Source: Myxococcus sp. RHSTA-1-4
Lineage (GTDB): Bacteria > Myxococcota > Myxococcia > Myxococcales > Myxococcaceae
DNA: 64,000 nt
Assembly: GCF_020037125.1 (NCBI RefSeq)
Contig: NZ_JAIQDG010000021.1
Span: 62,001-126,000, forward strand
Direction: 5' to 3'
A program made the position numbers and the translations under genes. Below are positions 8,482 through 16,991 of this stretch, one piece after another. The notes under the pieces are model-generated. The model ran no database searches and was not told the DNA's origin. It was given only the letters and a program-made list of their open reading frames with translations. Position 1 is the first letter of the stretch; each line of letters opens with the position of its first letter.

Positions 8482-8496
8482 CGGACGCGGCGCGGC

Positions 8497-10911
8497 TCAG
8501 GCCCTCCGCCGCTCCAGGGCCATGCCCTCCTCCAGGAGGGCCGCCACGTCCAGCACCAGCACGGTGCGCCGGTTGCCCAGGTCCGTGGCGCCGGAGATGC
8601 CCCGCACGGACTGCAACCGGCCTCCCAGGGGCTTGGTGACGATGTCCTGCTGGCCGTGCAGCTCGTCCACGGCGATGCCCAGCCGCTCCTGCGCCAGCCC
8701 CACCACCACCACGAAGTAGCGGCTCACCGGCCGCTCCGGCAGGGCGAACATCCGCGCCAGCCGCATGAAGGGCAGCGTCTGCCCGCGCAAATCCAGCACC
8801 TCGCGCCGCTCCACGGTGCGGATGTCCTTGGGCTGCACGGAGAGGATTTCCAGCACGCTGTTGAGCGGCACCGCGTAGGTGCGGCCGCTCACGCCCACCA
8901 CCAGCGCGCGGATGATGGCCAGGGTGACGGGCAGCGTGAGGTTGAAGGCGGTGCCCTTCCCGCGCTCGCTCCACACGTCGATGATGCCGGACAGGTTGCC
9001 CAGGTTGTTCTTCACCACGTCCAGCCCGACTCCACGGCCCGACAGCTCGGACACGCTGCGCGCGGTGGAGAAGCCGGGCAGGAAGATGAGGTTGAGCATC
9101 TCGCGCCGGCTCATCTCCTGCGCCTGGGCGAAGGTGATGAGGCCGCGGGTGAGGGCCACCTCGCGCACGCGTTGCTCATCGATGCCGGCTCCGTCGTCGC
9201 TCACCTCGATGAGGACGTGGTTGCCCTTCTGCTCCGCGCGCAGCGCCACCACCGCGCGCCGGGGCTTGCCCGCCGCCAGCCGCGCGTCCGGCGACTCCAC
9301 GCCATGGTCGATGGCGTTGCGGATGAGGTGCATCAGCGGGTCGCTCAGCTCCTCGACGATGAGCTTGTCCAGCTCCACCTCGCCGCCGCCGATGACGAAC
9401 TCGATTTCCTTGCCCGCCTCGCGGGTGATGCGGCGCACCAGCCGGGCCAGCTTGTCGAACACCTGGCCCACCGGCACCATGCGCGCTTCCAGCAGCCCCT
9501 CCTGGAGCGCCTCCAGCTTGCGCTCCAGGCCCCGCGTCTCGCGCGCCAGCTCCTGTCCGAACAGCTTGGACAGCGCCACCGTCCCGTCCTGCCGCGCGGA
9601 CTCCGCCAGCCGCTGGAGGTTGGCCTTGATGAGCAGCAACTCGCCCACCATGTTGATGAGGCCGTCCAGCCGGCCGATGTCCACGCGCACCGTCTGCGTC
9701 AGCGAGCGCAGCGAGGTGTCCCCTTCCGGACGCCCCGGTGCCACGCCCGTGGGAGGAGCGCCAGGGCCCGCTGGAGGATCAGAGATGACGGCCCGGACCC
9801 GCTGCGCCGCGCCCCCCACCGGCAGGTACGCCACCGGGAGGATTCCGGGAGCGACATGCTCCCCGTCCGCGACCGGGTGGATTTCGGGGAGGGCCACCGG
9901 CACCAGCGCGTCATGTGGGGCCGGGGCGGCGCTGGTGGAATCCGCCCCGTGGGAAGCCCCAGTCTCCCCCGGCGCGGGCAGCAGCGGCTGCTGGGCCTGG
10001 GCCGCGTCCCCCCGGGAGGCGGCGCGCGCGCCCTTCTTCTTCCCGCCCCGCTTCGCCGGAGCCGAGGGCGCAGCCTCGGGGGCCTCCACCCGGCCCATCG
10101 ACGCGCGGACCGTCGCGGGCTCCGCGGCGCGGACCAGCGCCTGGGCCGCGGCGTGGGTGGCCGGGTGCACCACCAGCGGGGACAGCTCCGCGGGCGTGCC
10201 CTTCAGCCCGGCCTCGAGCTGCTCGCCGGACGCCTGCGCGCCGAAGATGAGGTCGAAGGCGATGCCGTGCGCCCCACCGGGCCGCGCGGAGGGCAGCGTG
10301 CTGATGACCTCGCCCAGGGGCTTGAGGCGCGCGTTGAGGTCCGCCAGGCCCTTGTCGAAGTCCGACAGGTCGAACGCGGCGCGCACGCGCCACAGCGACA
10401 CGCCGCGCCGCACGTTCTCCCGGAGCCGGTGCTCCTCGTACTCGGTGAAGACGGAGCGCACCTGCGGATCCAGCTCCAGCCGGTCCAGCGGGTCCTCTTC
10501 GGCCGACACCGAGGGCGAGCCCAGCCGCGCCAGCCGCGCCGTCATGTCCTCCACGCGCCGGGTGAGCGACTCGGACTCCGCGCCCCGGGCCGCCTCGGCC
10601 AGCAGCGCCTGGAAGGCGTCCAGCACTTCAATCAGCGAGTCCAGCGCCGTGTCGTCCAGCCGCAGCCTGCCCAGCCGCAGCCGGTCCAGCAGGTCCTCCG
10701 TCCCATGCGCCAGCCGGGAGAGGCGCTCCTGGCCGAACAGCCCGGACAACCCCTTGAGCGAGTGCGCCGCGCGGAAGATGCCGTTGACCAGCTCCGGGTC
10801 CGCCTCCTGGCCGCGCCGCTCGTCCAGGACGAGCAGGTCCTTGCCCAGGGCGTCGAGGATTTCGGTCGCCTCGGCCACGAACTCGGCCAGGGCCTTGCTC
10901 CCGGGACTCAC
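8497..10911 (-). CDS. cheA: Chemotaxis histidine kinase CheA
   Basis: 804 residues starting with GTG at 10911, which overlaps the upstream cheY stop (GTGA). Domain order: Hpt with phosphorylatable H50 in IFRAAHSLKGLSG; a P2-like region about 150-260; a long Ala/Pro-rich linker about 270-400; dimerisation helices (LDGLINMVGELLLIKANLQ); ATPase domain with the N box (HLIRNAIDHGVESPDAR) and G box (SGRGVGLDVVKNNL); and a C-terminal CheW-like regulatory domain (IIRALVVGVSGRTYAVPL). It autophosphorylates and passes phosphate to CheY and CheB. There is no fused receiver; two separate receivers are encoded in the cluster. Confidence 0.96.
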   Translation of the reverse strand: MSPGSKALAEFVAEATEILDALGKDLLVLDERRGQEADPELVNGIFRAAHSLKGLSGLFGQERLSRLAHGTEDLLDRLRLGRLRLDDTALDSLIEVLDAFQALLAEAARGAESESLTRRVEDMTARLARLGSPSVSAEEDPLDRLELDPQVRSVFTEYEEHRLRENVRRGVSLWRVRAAFDLSDFDKGLADLNARLKPLGEVISTLPSARPGGAHGIAFDLIFGAQASGEQLEAGLKGTPAELSPLVVHPATHAAAQALVRAAEPATVRASMGRVEAPEAAPSAPAKRGGKKKGARAASRGDAAQAQQPLLPAPGETGASHGADSTSAAPAPHDALVPVALPEIHPVADGEHVAPGILPVAYLPVGGAAQRVRAVISDPPAGPGAPPTGVAPGRPEGDTSLRSLTQTVRVDIGRLDGLINMVGELLLIKANLQRLAESARQDGTVALSKLFGQELARETRGLERKLEALQEGLLEARMVPVGQVFDKLARLVRRITREAGKEIEFVIGGGEVELDKLIVEELSDPLMHLIRNAIDHGVESPDARLAAGKPRRAVVALRAEQKGNHVLIEVSDDGAGIDEQRVREVALTRGLITFAQAQEMSRREMLNLIFLPGFSTARSVSELSGRGVGLDVVKNNLGNLSGIIDVWSERGKGTAFNLTLPVTLAIIRALVVGVSGRTYAVPLNSVLEILSVQPKDIRTVERREVLDLRGQTLPFMRLARMFALPERPVSRYFVVVVGLAQERLGIAVDELHGQQDIVTKPLGGRLQSVRGISGATDLGNRRTVLVLDVAALLEEGMALERRRA

Positions 10912-11282
10912 GGCAGCTTCAGGTACCGGCGCAGCAGCCCTTCCAGGCTGCCGGGCACGAAGGGTTTGACCAGGTACTCCGCCGCGCCCAGCGCGAGGCC
11001 GCGGTCGCGGTCCTGCTCACGGCCCTCGGTGGTGATGATGAACAGCGGCACGTCCCGGTAGTTGGGGTTCTTCTTGACGAAGTTGATGAGCTCCAGCCCG
11101 TTGATGTCGGGCATGTTGATGTCGGTGATGATGAGCTCGAACCGGTGGCGGGGCAGCAGCTTCAGCGCCTCGAAGCCGCTCGAGGTCACCACCGCTTCGA
11201 TACCCTCCACGGCCTCCACCGTCGCGGCGATGTACTCGCGCGACGCCTTGGAGTCCTCGACAATCAACACCTTGACACGCAT
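10908..11282 (-). CDS. cheY: CheY-like response regulator (first gene of chemosensory operon)
   Basis: 124 residues, one receiver domain. E9-D10 acidic pair, D54 in LIITDINMP, Thr in FIITTEGRE and Lys in YLVKPFVPGS are intact. The start at 11282 (MRVKVLIVEDSK) matches the domain edge. It overlaps cheA by 4 nt and is the promoter-proximal gene of the operon. It is distinct in sequence from the CheY at the other end of the cluster, so the two probably differ in output or act as signal and phosphate sink. Confidence 0.92.
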   Translation of the reverse strand: MRVKVLIVEDSKASREYIAATVEAVEGIEAVVTSSGFEALKLLPRHRFELIITDINMPDINGLELINFVKKNPNYRDVPLFIITTEGREQDRDRGLALGAAEYLVKPFVPGSLEGLLRRYLKLP

Positions 11283-11337
11283 GTGCGCTCGCCCCGGACG
11301 GACCATGCTAACAGAACGCCCGCCCGGCCGCTGAGCG

Positions 11338-11829
11338 TCACCCCTTGCGCCCTGGCAGGAGCCGGACGAGCCCCTTGTCCGCGAGGACGGCCACCCGTCC
11401 GCCCTTGAACGCCGGGAGGAAGCCCTTCTGGAAGGCGTCCGCCCGCGCCGGGTCCTCCGTCCCGGCGCCTCCAGGTATTTCTAGCGCCACCGCGTCCACC
11501 TTCGCCCGGGACAGCACCCGGCCCGCGTTGGCCAGTGCCTCGCTCAGCGCGCCCGCGTTCAGGGCCTTCCGCGAGCCCAGCCCCACCACGAAGATGCGGG
11601 GCACCGACAGCTTCCCGTCCGAGGGCAGGAGCAGCCAGTCGTCCTTGGCGCCGGTGAAGAAGCCGTTCTTCAGCACCCGCGACAGCGCGCCGCACAGGCG
11701 CCAGTCCACGTAGCCCGCGGAGGACGGCAGGGGGCGGTCGTCCTCGGCCACGAAGAGGCAGAGGGCATCCACCCCGCCGAGCGAGTCCAGCCCCTCCATC
11801 CCGATGTCGTGCGTCGTCGTCTGGCTCAC
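11338..11829 (-). CDS. Stand-alone leucyl aminopeptidase (M17) N-terminal-type domain protein
   Basis: 163 residues resembling only the N-terminal macro-like domain of cytosol aminopeptidases: an early VDALCLFVAEDD strand, LKNGFFTGAKDDWLLLPSDG, then RIFVVGLGSRKALNAGALSEA. The metal-binding catalytic half of M17 peptidases is absent, and the stop is followed directly by the next gene, so this is not a visible frameshift. The M17 N-terminal domain can mediate hexamer assembly or bind nucleic acid in some bacteria, so a regulatory role is conceivable, but that is inference. It follows nusB by 34 nt on the same strand. Confidence 0.65.
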   Translation of the reverse strand: MSQTTTHDIGMEGLDSLGGVDALCLFVAEDDRPLPSSAGYVDWRLCGALSRVLKNGFFTGAKDDWLLLPSDGKLSVPRIFVVGLGSRKALNAGALSEALANAGRVLSRAKVDAVALEIPGGAGTEDPARADAFQKGFLPAFKGGRVAVLADKGLVRLLPGRKG

Positions 11830-11863
11830 GGCACGTCCCTCGCTGGTGCGTCGGGGAGTCGTC

Positions 11864-12283
11864 TCAGGGCTTGTTGAGCGCCACGGCCACCCGGTCCAGC
11901 AGGCCGTTGACGAAGGCGCTGGACTCCTCCGTCCCGAAGTTCTTCCCCAGCTCCACCGCCTCGTTGATGGTGACCTTCCGGGGGATGTCCGGGCGGTACT
12001 TCAGCTCGAAGATGCCCAGGCGCAGCACGTTCCGGTCGATGCGGGACATGCGGTCCAGCCGCCAGTTGTGGCTGTGCCGCTCGATGAGCTGGTCGATTTC
12101 CTCCCGGTGCGCCTGCACGCCCTCCACCAGCTCGCGGGCGAACTTCACCGCGTCCGGGTCCCTCCGGGGCTCCTCGGCGGCACTCCAGGCGGACTCCAGT
12201 GCCTCGGCCACCGACACGGTCGCCATCTCCAGTTGATAGAGCGCCTGCAGCGCCCGCTCGCGTCCCGTTCTCCGAGCGCCCAT
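11864..12283 (-). CDS. nusB: Transcription antitermination factor NusB
   Basis: 139 residues, all-helical, with RRTGRERALQALYQLEMA at the N-terminus and VTINEAVELGKNFGTEESSAFVNGLLD at the C-terminus, both diagnostic of NusB. NusB with NusE binds boxA of rRNA leader transcripts to prevent premature termination. The gene is 3 nt downstream of ribH, the classic ribH-nusB linkage, so it is probably translated from the riboflavin transcript. Confidence 0.96.
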   Translation of the reverse strand: MGARRTGRERALQALYQLEMATVSVAEALESAWSAAEEPRRDPDAVKFARELVEGVQAHREEIDQLIERHSHNWRLDRMSRIDRNVLRLGIFELKYRPDIPRKVTINEAVELGKNFGTEESSAFVNGLLDRVAVALNKP

Positions 12284-12286
12284 GGA

Positions 12287-12790
12287 CTACCCCTTCCTTC
12301 CTTCCATCGCCGCCATCTTCGCGTACAGATTGACCATCTCGATGCAGGCCAGGGTGGCCTCGGCCCCCTTGTTGCCCGCCTTCACGCCCGCCCGGTCGAT
12401 GGCCTGCTCCACCGTATCGCACGTCAGCACGCCGAAGGTGACGGCCGTGGCCGGGGTACCCGCCGCCGCGTTGAAGGCCACCGAGCCGATGCCCTTGGCG
12501 CACTCGCCGGCGACGTAGTCGAAGTGGGGCGTGCCGCCGCGGATGACGGCGCCCAGGGTGATGACACCCACGTACTGGCGGGACTCCGTCACGCGCCGGG
12601 TGAGGCCGGGCAGCTCATAGGTGCCGGGGCAGCGGTACACGTCGATGTCCGCGTCCGCGACACCATGGCGCACCAGCGTGTCCACGGCCCCCTTGGCCAG
12701 CTCCTCGGTGATGAAGCCGTTGAAGCGGGCCACGCAGATGGCGAAGCGCCCCTTGGGGGGAAGGAAGTCACCGTCGATGTAGCGAGGCAT
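12287..12790 (-). CDS. ribH: 6,7-dimethyl-8-ribityllumazine synthase
   Basis: 167 residues with the lumazine synthase signature: RFAICVARFNGFITEELAKGA, the substrate loop GVITLGAVIRGGTPHFDYVA and the catalytic-His region, then VTFGVLTCDTVEQAIDRAG. It condenses 5-amino-6-ribitylamino-uracil with dihydroxybutanone phosphate in riboflavin biosynthesis, usually as an icosahedral or pentameric assembly. It lies 39 nt downstream of ribE and 3 nt upstream of nusB. Confidence 0.96.
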   Translation of the reverse strand: MPRYIDGDFLPPKGRFAICVARFNGFITEELAKGAVDTLVRHGVADADIDVYRCPGTYELPGLTRRVTESRQYVGVITLGAVIRGGTPHFDYVAGECAKGIGSVAFNAAAGTPATAVTFGVLTCDTVEQAIDRAGVKAGNKGAEATLACIEMVNLYAKMAAMEGRKG

Positions 12791-12829
12791 GCCGCGCTTC
12801 CTACACCACCCGCGCCCCGGCGTCGCGGA

Positions 12830-13489
12830 CTACGGTGTCCCGAAGCCCGCCGCCCGGACGGCCGCCGCCGTCAGCCCGCCACCCCCGGGTGCCCCCTGCC
12901 CCCGCTGGAGCGCGAACAGCCGGGCTACGTACTTTCCAATCTGGTCCGCCTCCAGGTTGACCCGGGCCCCCACCGCCTTGCCCCGCAGGGTGGTGCGCTC
13001 CTGCGTCTCGGGGATGAGCTGGACGCGGAACCGGTCCGCCTCCACGGCGTTGACGGTGAGGCTGATGCCGTCGATGGCCACCGAGCCCTTCTCGATGAAG
13101 AAGGGGGCCAGCTCCTCCGGCAGCCGGAAGACCATCACCCACGAGCCGCCCTCGGGGAACGTCTCCAGCACTTCGCTGACGGCGTCCACATGGCCGGAGA
13201 CCAGGTGCCCGCCCAGCCGGTCGCCCAGGGCGAGGGCGCGCTCCAGGTTGACGCGGTCGCCCGGCCGCACGGCGCCCAGGGTGGTGCGCCGGAGCGTCTC
13301 CGGGGCGGCTTGCACCTTGAAGGTGTCCCCGGCGCGCTCCACCACGGTGAGGCACGCGCCGTCCACGGCGATGGACTCGCCCAGGTCGAACTTCTCCGCC
13401 CCGAGCGACGTGCGAATCCAGAGGTCGGTCATCCCGCCGGGGATGACGCGCTCCACCCTGCCCAGGTCCTGAATGAGGCCAGTGAACAT
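12830..13489 (-). CDS. ribE: Riboflavin synthase, alpha chain
   Basis: 219 residues starting MFTGLIQDLGRVE, the invariant start of the family. Two tandem lumazine-binding barrels are visible, each containing a G-x-x-V-N-L-E strand (GDRVNLERALA and GARVNLEADQIGKYV) and an acidic substrate loop (SIAVDGACLTV, SVAIDGISLTVN). It dismutates two lumazine molecules to riboflavin. The C-terminal 25 residues are Gly/Ala-rich and probably disordered. It sits between ribD and ribH; no ribBA gene is interposed. Confidence 0.96.
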   Translation of the reverse strand: MFTGLIQDLGRVERVIPGGMTDLWIRTSLGAEKFDLGESIAVDGACLTVVERAGDTFKVQAAPETLRRTTLGAVRPGDRVNLERALALGDRLGGHLVSGHVDAVSEVLETFPEGGSWVMVFRLPEELAPFFIEKGSVAIDGISLTVNAVEADRFRVQLIPETQERTTLRGKAVGARVNLEADQIGKYVARLFALQRGQGAPGGGGLTAAAVRAAGFGTP

Positions 13490-13508
13490 GGTCCGCCTTA
13501 TAACGGAC

Positions 13509-14672
13509 CTACAGCAGCGCCTGCAGCAGCACGTCCTCTCCGTGCCGCTCGAAGGTGAGGTCCTTCACGGCCAGGGCCTGGGCCATCTCCTTCACGCCCA
13601 AATCACCGGCCCAGGACAGGCCGGGGCTGCCAATCAGCTTGGGCGCGAGGAACAGCGCCAGCGCGTCCGCCAGGTGCTCGCGCAGGAAGGAGCCGTACAT
13701 CTCCGCCCCACCCTCCACCAGCACGTGGTTGAGGCCGCCCTTGGCGATGCGGCGCAGCAGGGCCTTCAGGTCCACCCGGCCATTCTTCTGCCGCACCTGC
13801 CACACCTCCACGCCCTGGGCGAGGAAGCGCCGTGCCTTGCGGCCCTCCGGGTCCTCCAGCGTGGCCACCACCGTCCGCGCGGGGCTGCGCTGCGTGAAGA
13901 CGGTGTAGCCCGGGGACAGGCGCAGGTGGCTGTCCACCACGACGCGCAGCGGGTCCTTGCCCCCGCCGCCCGGCAGCCGGGTGGTGAGCTTCGGGTCGTC
14001 CATGCGCACCGTGTTGGCGCCCACGAGGATGACGTCCACCGCGTCGCGCAGCCGGTGCACCCACGCGCGCGCCGGCTCGCCCGTCACCCAGCGCGAGTCC
14101 CCGGTGGCCGTGGCCAGCTTCCCGTCCAGCGTCGCCGCCGCCTTCAGCGTCACCCACGGCAGGCCGGTGCTCATCACCTTGAAGAAGGGCCGGTTGAGCG
14201 TGTCCGCCTCCTCCTGGAGGACGCCGGTGAGCACCTGCACCCCGGCGCGCCGCAGCCGCGCCACGCCCTTGCCACTCACCTGCGGGTTGGGGTCCGACGA
14301 CGCGCAGATGACCCGGCGAACCCCGGCCTCCAGCACCGCGAGGCTGCACGGCGGCGTGCGCCCGTAGTGGTCGCACGGCTCCAGCGTCGTGTAGAGGTCC
14401 GCGCCCTTCGCCTTCGAGCCCGCCGCCTCCAGCGCCACCACCTCGGCGTGCGCCGTGCCCGCCTTCTTGTGGTAGCCCCGGGCGATGATGCGCCCGCCCT
14501 TCACCAGCACCGCGCCCACCACCGGGTTCGGGCTGGTGCGGCCCAGGCCCTTGGCGGCCTCCTCCAGGGCAATCCGCATGAAGAACTCGGCCACGGCGCG
14601 GTCGAAGTCCGCCGCCCGCTTCGCCCGGGGCGCCCTCGTTGCCTCCAACCGTGCCCGCGTCAGCAGCCGCAT
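13509..14672 (-). CDS. ribD: Bifunctional riboflavin deaminase/reductase RibD
   Basis: 387 residues. The N-terminal zinc deaminase domain carries HAEVVALEAAG and PCDHYGRTPPC (zinc ligands His and two Cys); the C-terminal NADPH reductase domain begins with VTLKAAATLDGKLATATGDS and ends with HVLVEGGAEMYGSFL. It performs the second and third steps after GTP cyclohydrolase II. The ATG at 14672 gives an extra N-terminal basic stretch of about 30 residues (RLEATRAPRAKRAADFDRA); a shorter start at FFMRIALEEA is possible and would be closer to the family norm. It lies 8 nt after nrdR. Confidence 0.95.
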   Translation of the reverse strand: MRLLTRARLEATRAPRAKRAADFDRAVAEFFMRIALEEAAKGLGRTSPNPVVGAVLVKGGRIIARGYHKKAGTAHAEVVALEAAGSKAKGADLYTTLEPCDHYGRTPPCSLAVLEAGVRRVICASSDPNPQVSGKGVARLRRAGVQVLTGVLQEEADTLNRPFFKVMSTGLPWVTLKAAATLDGKLATATGDSRWVTGEPARAWVHRLRDAVDVILVGANTVRMDDPKLTTRLPGGGGKDPLRVVVDSHLRLSPGYTVFTQRSPARTVVATLEDPEGRKARRFLAQGVEVWQVRQKNGRVDLKALLRRIAKGGLNHVLVEGGAEMYGSFLREHLADALALFLAPKLIGSPGLSWAGDLGVKEMAQALAVKDLTFERHGEDVLLQALL

Positions 14673-14680
14673 GTTCCCTC

Positions 14681-15184
14681 TCAGCCGTCCTTGCCCGGCG
14701 AAGCCGGAGGCTTCGCCCTGCGCTCCCGCTCCTCGGCTTCCAGCAAATCCTTCAGCTCGTGCATGAACTCCGAGATGTCGCGGAAGCTCCTGTACACCGA
14801 GGCGAAGCGAACATACGCCACCTCGTCGAGCTGCTGCAGGCGGCGCATGACCTCCTCGCCGATGACGGACGAGGGCACTTCCTTCTCGCCCATCCCCTGC
14901 AGCCGCCGCTCAATCGCCACCACCGTCTCTTCAATCTGGTCCGCGGAGACGGGCCGCTTCTCGCACGCCTTCTTCAGGCCGCTGACAATCTTCTCGCGGT
15001 CGAACGCCTCGCGCCGCCCGTCCTTCTTCACGATGAGCGGGTAGAGCTCCTCCACCCGCTCATACGTGGTGAAGCGCCGCTTGCAGGCCAGGCACTCGCG
15101 GCGCCGCCGGATGACGGAGCCCTCGTGTGACTCGCGCGAGTCGATGACCTTGTTCTCGGCGTCCTGGCAGAAGGGGCAGCGCAT
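14681..15184 (-). CDS. nrdR: Transcriptional repressor NrdR
   Basis: 167 residues. An N-terminal zinc ribbon (MRCPFC and [15 protein letters not shown]) is followed by the ATP-cone domain ([20 protein letters not shown]). NrdR senses nucleotide levels and represses ribonucleotide reductase genes at NrdR boxes. No reductase gene is present nearby, so it acts in trans. The last 15 residues are charged and variable. The glyA-nrdR-rib order is widespread in bacteria. Confidence 0.96.
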   Translation of the reverse strand: MRCPFCQDAENKVIDSRESHEGSVIRRRRECLACKRRFTTYERVEELYPLIVKKDGRREAFDREKIVSGLKKACEKRPVSADQIEETVVAIERRLQGMGEKEVPSSVIGEEVMRRLQQLDEVAYVRFASVYRSFRDISEFMHELKDLLEAEERERRAKPPASPGKDG

Positions 15185-15214
15185 GAAGAGGCGGAGAAAG
15201 GCGCTCCGTGACGG

Positions 15215-16471
15215 CTACTTCAGCCGCGAGGCGTACAGCGGGAAGCCCTGCGACAGCTCCTTCACCTTGCCCTTGATGCGGGCCAGGGCCGCGTCGTCCT
15301 GCGCCGCGTCCAGCGCCTCGCCGATGAGCCGCCCCACCACCGCCATCTCCGCCTCGCGCATGCCGCGCGTCGTCATCGCCGGCGTGCCCACCCGGACGCC
15401 GGACGTCACCATCGGCTTCTCCGGGTCGAACGGAATCATGTTCTTGTTCACGGTGATGCCGGCCTTGCCGAGCACCTCCTCGGCCACCTTGCCGGTGAGC
15501 TTCTTGGGCCGCAGGTCCACCAGCATCAGGTGGTTGTCCGTGCCGCCCGAGCACAGCCGCAGGCCCGCGCCCTTCAGCGCCTCCGCCAGCGCCTGCGCGT
15601 TGGCGACAATCTGCCGCTGGTACGCCTTGAACTCCGGCGACAGCGCCTCCTTGAAGGCCACCGCCTTGCCGGCGATGACGTGCATCAGCGGGCCGCCCTG
15701 GATGCCGGGGAAGATCTGGCTGTTGATGCTCTTCGCGAACGCCTCGCGGCACAGCACCATGCCGCCACGCGGGCCGCGCAGCGTCTTGTGCGTGGTGGTG
15801 GTGACGACTTCCGCGTAGGGCACCGGGGACGGGTGCACGCCCGCGGCCACCAGGCCGGCGATGTGCGCCATGTCCACCAGCATCGCCGCGCCCACCGCGT
15901 CGGCAATCTCACGGAACTTCGCGAAGTCGAGCGTGCGCGGGTACGCGCTGGCGCCCACGACGATGACCTTGGGCTTGTGCTCCTTGGCCAGCGCCTCCAC
16001 CTGGGCGAAGTCGATGGTCTCCGTGTCGCGCGTCAGGCCGTAGTGGACGACCTTGTAGAGCTTGCCGGAGAAGTTGAAGGCCGCGCCGTGCGTGAGGTGG
16101 CCGCCGGAGTTCAAGTCCAGCGACAGCATGGTGTCGCCCGGCTTCATCAGCGCCATGAAGGCGCCCATGTTGGCCTGGCTGCCGGAGTGCGGCTGCACGT
16201 TGGCCGCGTCCGCGCCGAAGAGCTCCTTCGCGCGCTGGATGGCGAGGTTCTCCGCGACGTCCACCACCTCGCAGCCACCGTAGTAGCGCTTGCCGGGGTA
16301 GCCCTCCGCGTACTTGTTGGTGAGCACCGAGCCCACCGCCTCCATCACCGCCGGAGAGACGAAGTTCTCGGAGGCGATGAGCTCCAGCCCCTCCTCCTGG
16401 CGCTGCGTCTCCTCGTGGATGGCCCGGGCAATCTCGGGGTCCACGTCGGACAGCGTGCGGGTGTTCTCCAT
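15215..16471 (-). CDS. glyA: Serine hydroxymethyltransferase
   Basis: 418 residues, the standard bacterial length. SHMT motifs are clear: [44 protein letters not shown], and [15 protein letters not shown] with the pyridoxal-phosphate lysine. It converts serine plus tetrahydrofolate to glycine plus 5,10-methylene-tetrahydrofolate, feeding one-carbon metabolism. It lies between rpiB and nrdR on the same strand, 30 nt before nrdR. Confidence 0.97.
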   Translation of the reverse strand: MENTRTLSDVDPEIARAIHEETQRQEEGLELIASENFVSPAVMEAVGSVLTNKYAEGYPGKRYYGGCEVVDVAENLAIQRAKELFGADAANVQPHSGSQANMGAFMALMKPGDTMLSLDLNSGGHLTHGAAFNFSGKLYKVVHYGLTRDTETIDFAQVEALAKEHKPKVIVVGASAYPRTLDFAKFREIADAVGAAMLVDMAHIAGLVAAGVHPSPVPYAEVVTTTTHKTLRGPRGGMVLCREAFAKSINSQIFPGIQGGPLMHVIAGKAVAFKEALSPEFKAYQRQIVANAQALAEALKGAGLRLCSGGTDNHLMLVDLRPKKLTGKVAEEVLGKAGITVNKNMIPFDPEKPMVTSGVRVGTPAMTTRGMREAEMAVVGRLIGEALDAAQDDAALARIKGKVKELSQGFPLYASRLK

Positions 16472-16510
16472 GGCTGACTCCCTCGCGACAAAACGGGTAC
16501 GGCGGGGCCG

Positions 16511-16954
16511 CTAGCCCTGGGACTCGGCCTCGCGGATCTTCTGGACGCGCCGCTCATGGCGGCCGCCCTCGAAGGGGGTGCTGAGGAACGCCTCGAGGAT
16601 GGCGCGGCCCACGCCGGCCCCCACCACGCGCTGGCCCAGGCACAGCACGTTGGCGTCGTTGTGAGCGCGGGCCATACGGGCCTCGAACTCGGTGGTGCAC
16701 AGGGCCGCGCGCACGCCCCGGTGCTTGTTGGCGACGATGCTCATGCCAATGCCGGTGCCACACACCAGCACGCCCAGTGTGTACTCCCCGGACGCCACCG
16801 CGCGGGACACCCGCGAGGCGAAGTCCGGATAGTCCACCGAGTCGCGCGTGACGGGGCCCACGTCTTCATGGGCCACGCCACGCTCCTTCAGCGCGGCCAC
16901 CAGTTCCTGGCGAAGCTCCAGGCCCGCGTGGTCGGACGCAAGGATGATCTTCAC
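16511..16954 (-). CDS. rpiB: Ribose-5-phosphate isomerase B
   Basis: 147 residues of the RpiB/LacAB family. [20 protein letters not shown] opens the Rossmann-like fold, and [20 protein letters not shown] holds the active-site Cys and phosphate-binding loop. It interconverts ribose-5-phosphate and ribulose-5-phosphate; ribulose-5-phosphate also supplies the riboflavin pathway encoded downstream. The gene lies between fabF and glyA with short gaps, so it probably shares their transcript. Confidence 0.95.
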   Translation of the reverse strand: MKIILASDHAGLELRQELVAALKERGVAHEDVGPVTRDSVDYPDFASRVSRAVASGEYTLGVLVCGTGIGMSIVANKHRGVRAALCTTEFEARMARAHNDANVLCLGQRVVGAGVGRAILEAFLSTPFEGGRHERRVQKIREAESQG

Positions 16955-16991
16955 GCGGGTCTCCTCAGATGGAGCGGCCAGGCCCCTGGGC

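Noticed and set aside
14673-14680. Search for an FMN riboswitch before ribD
   Set aside because: Only 8 nt separate ribD from nrdR, too short for an aptamer.
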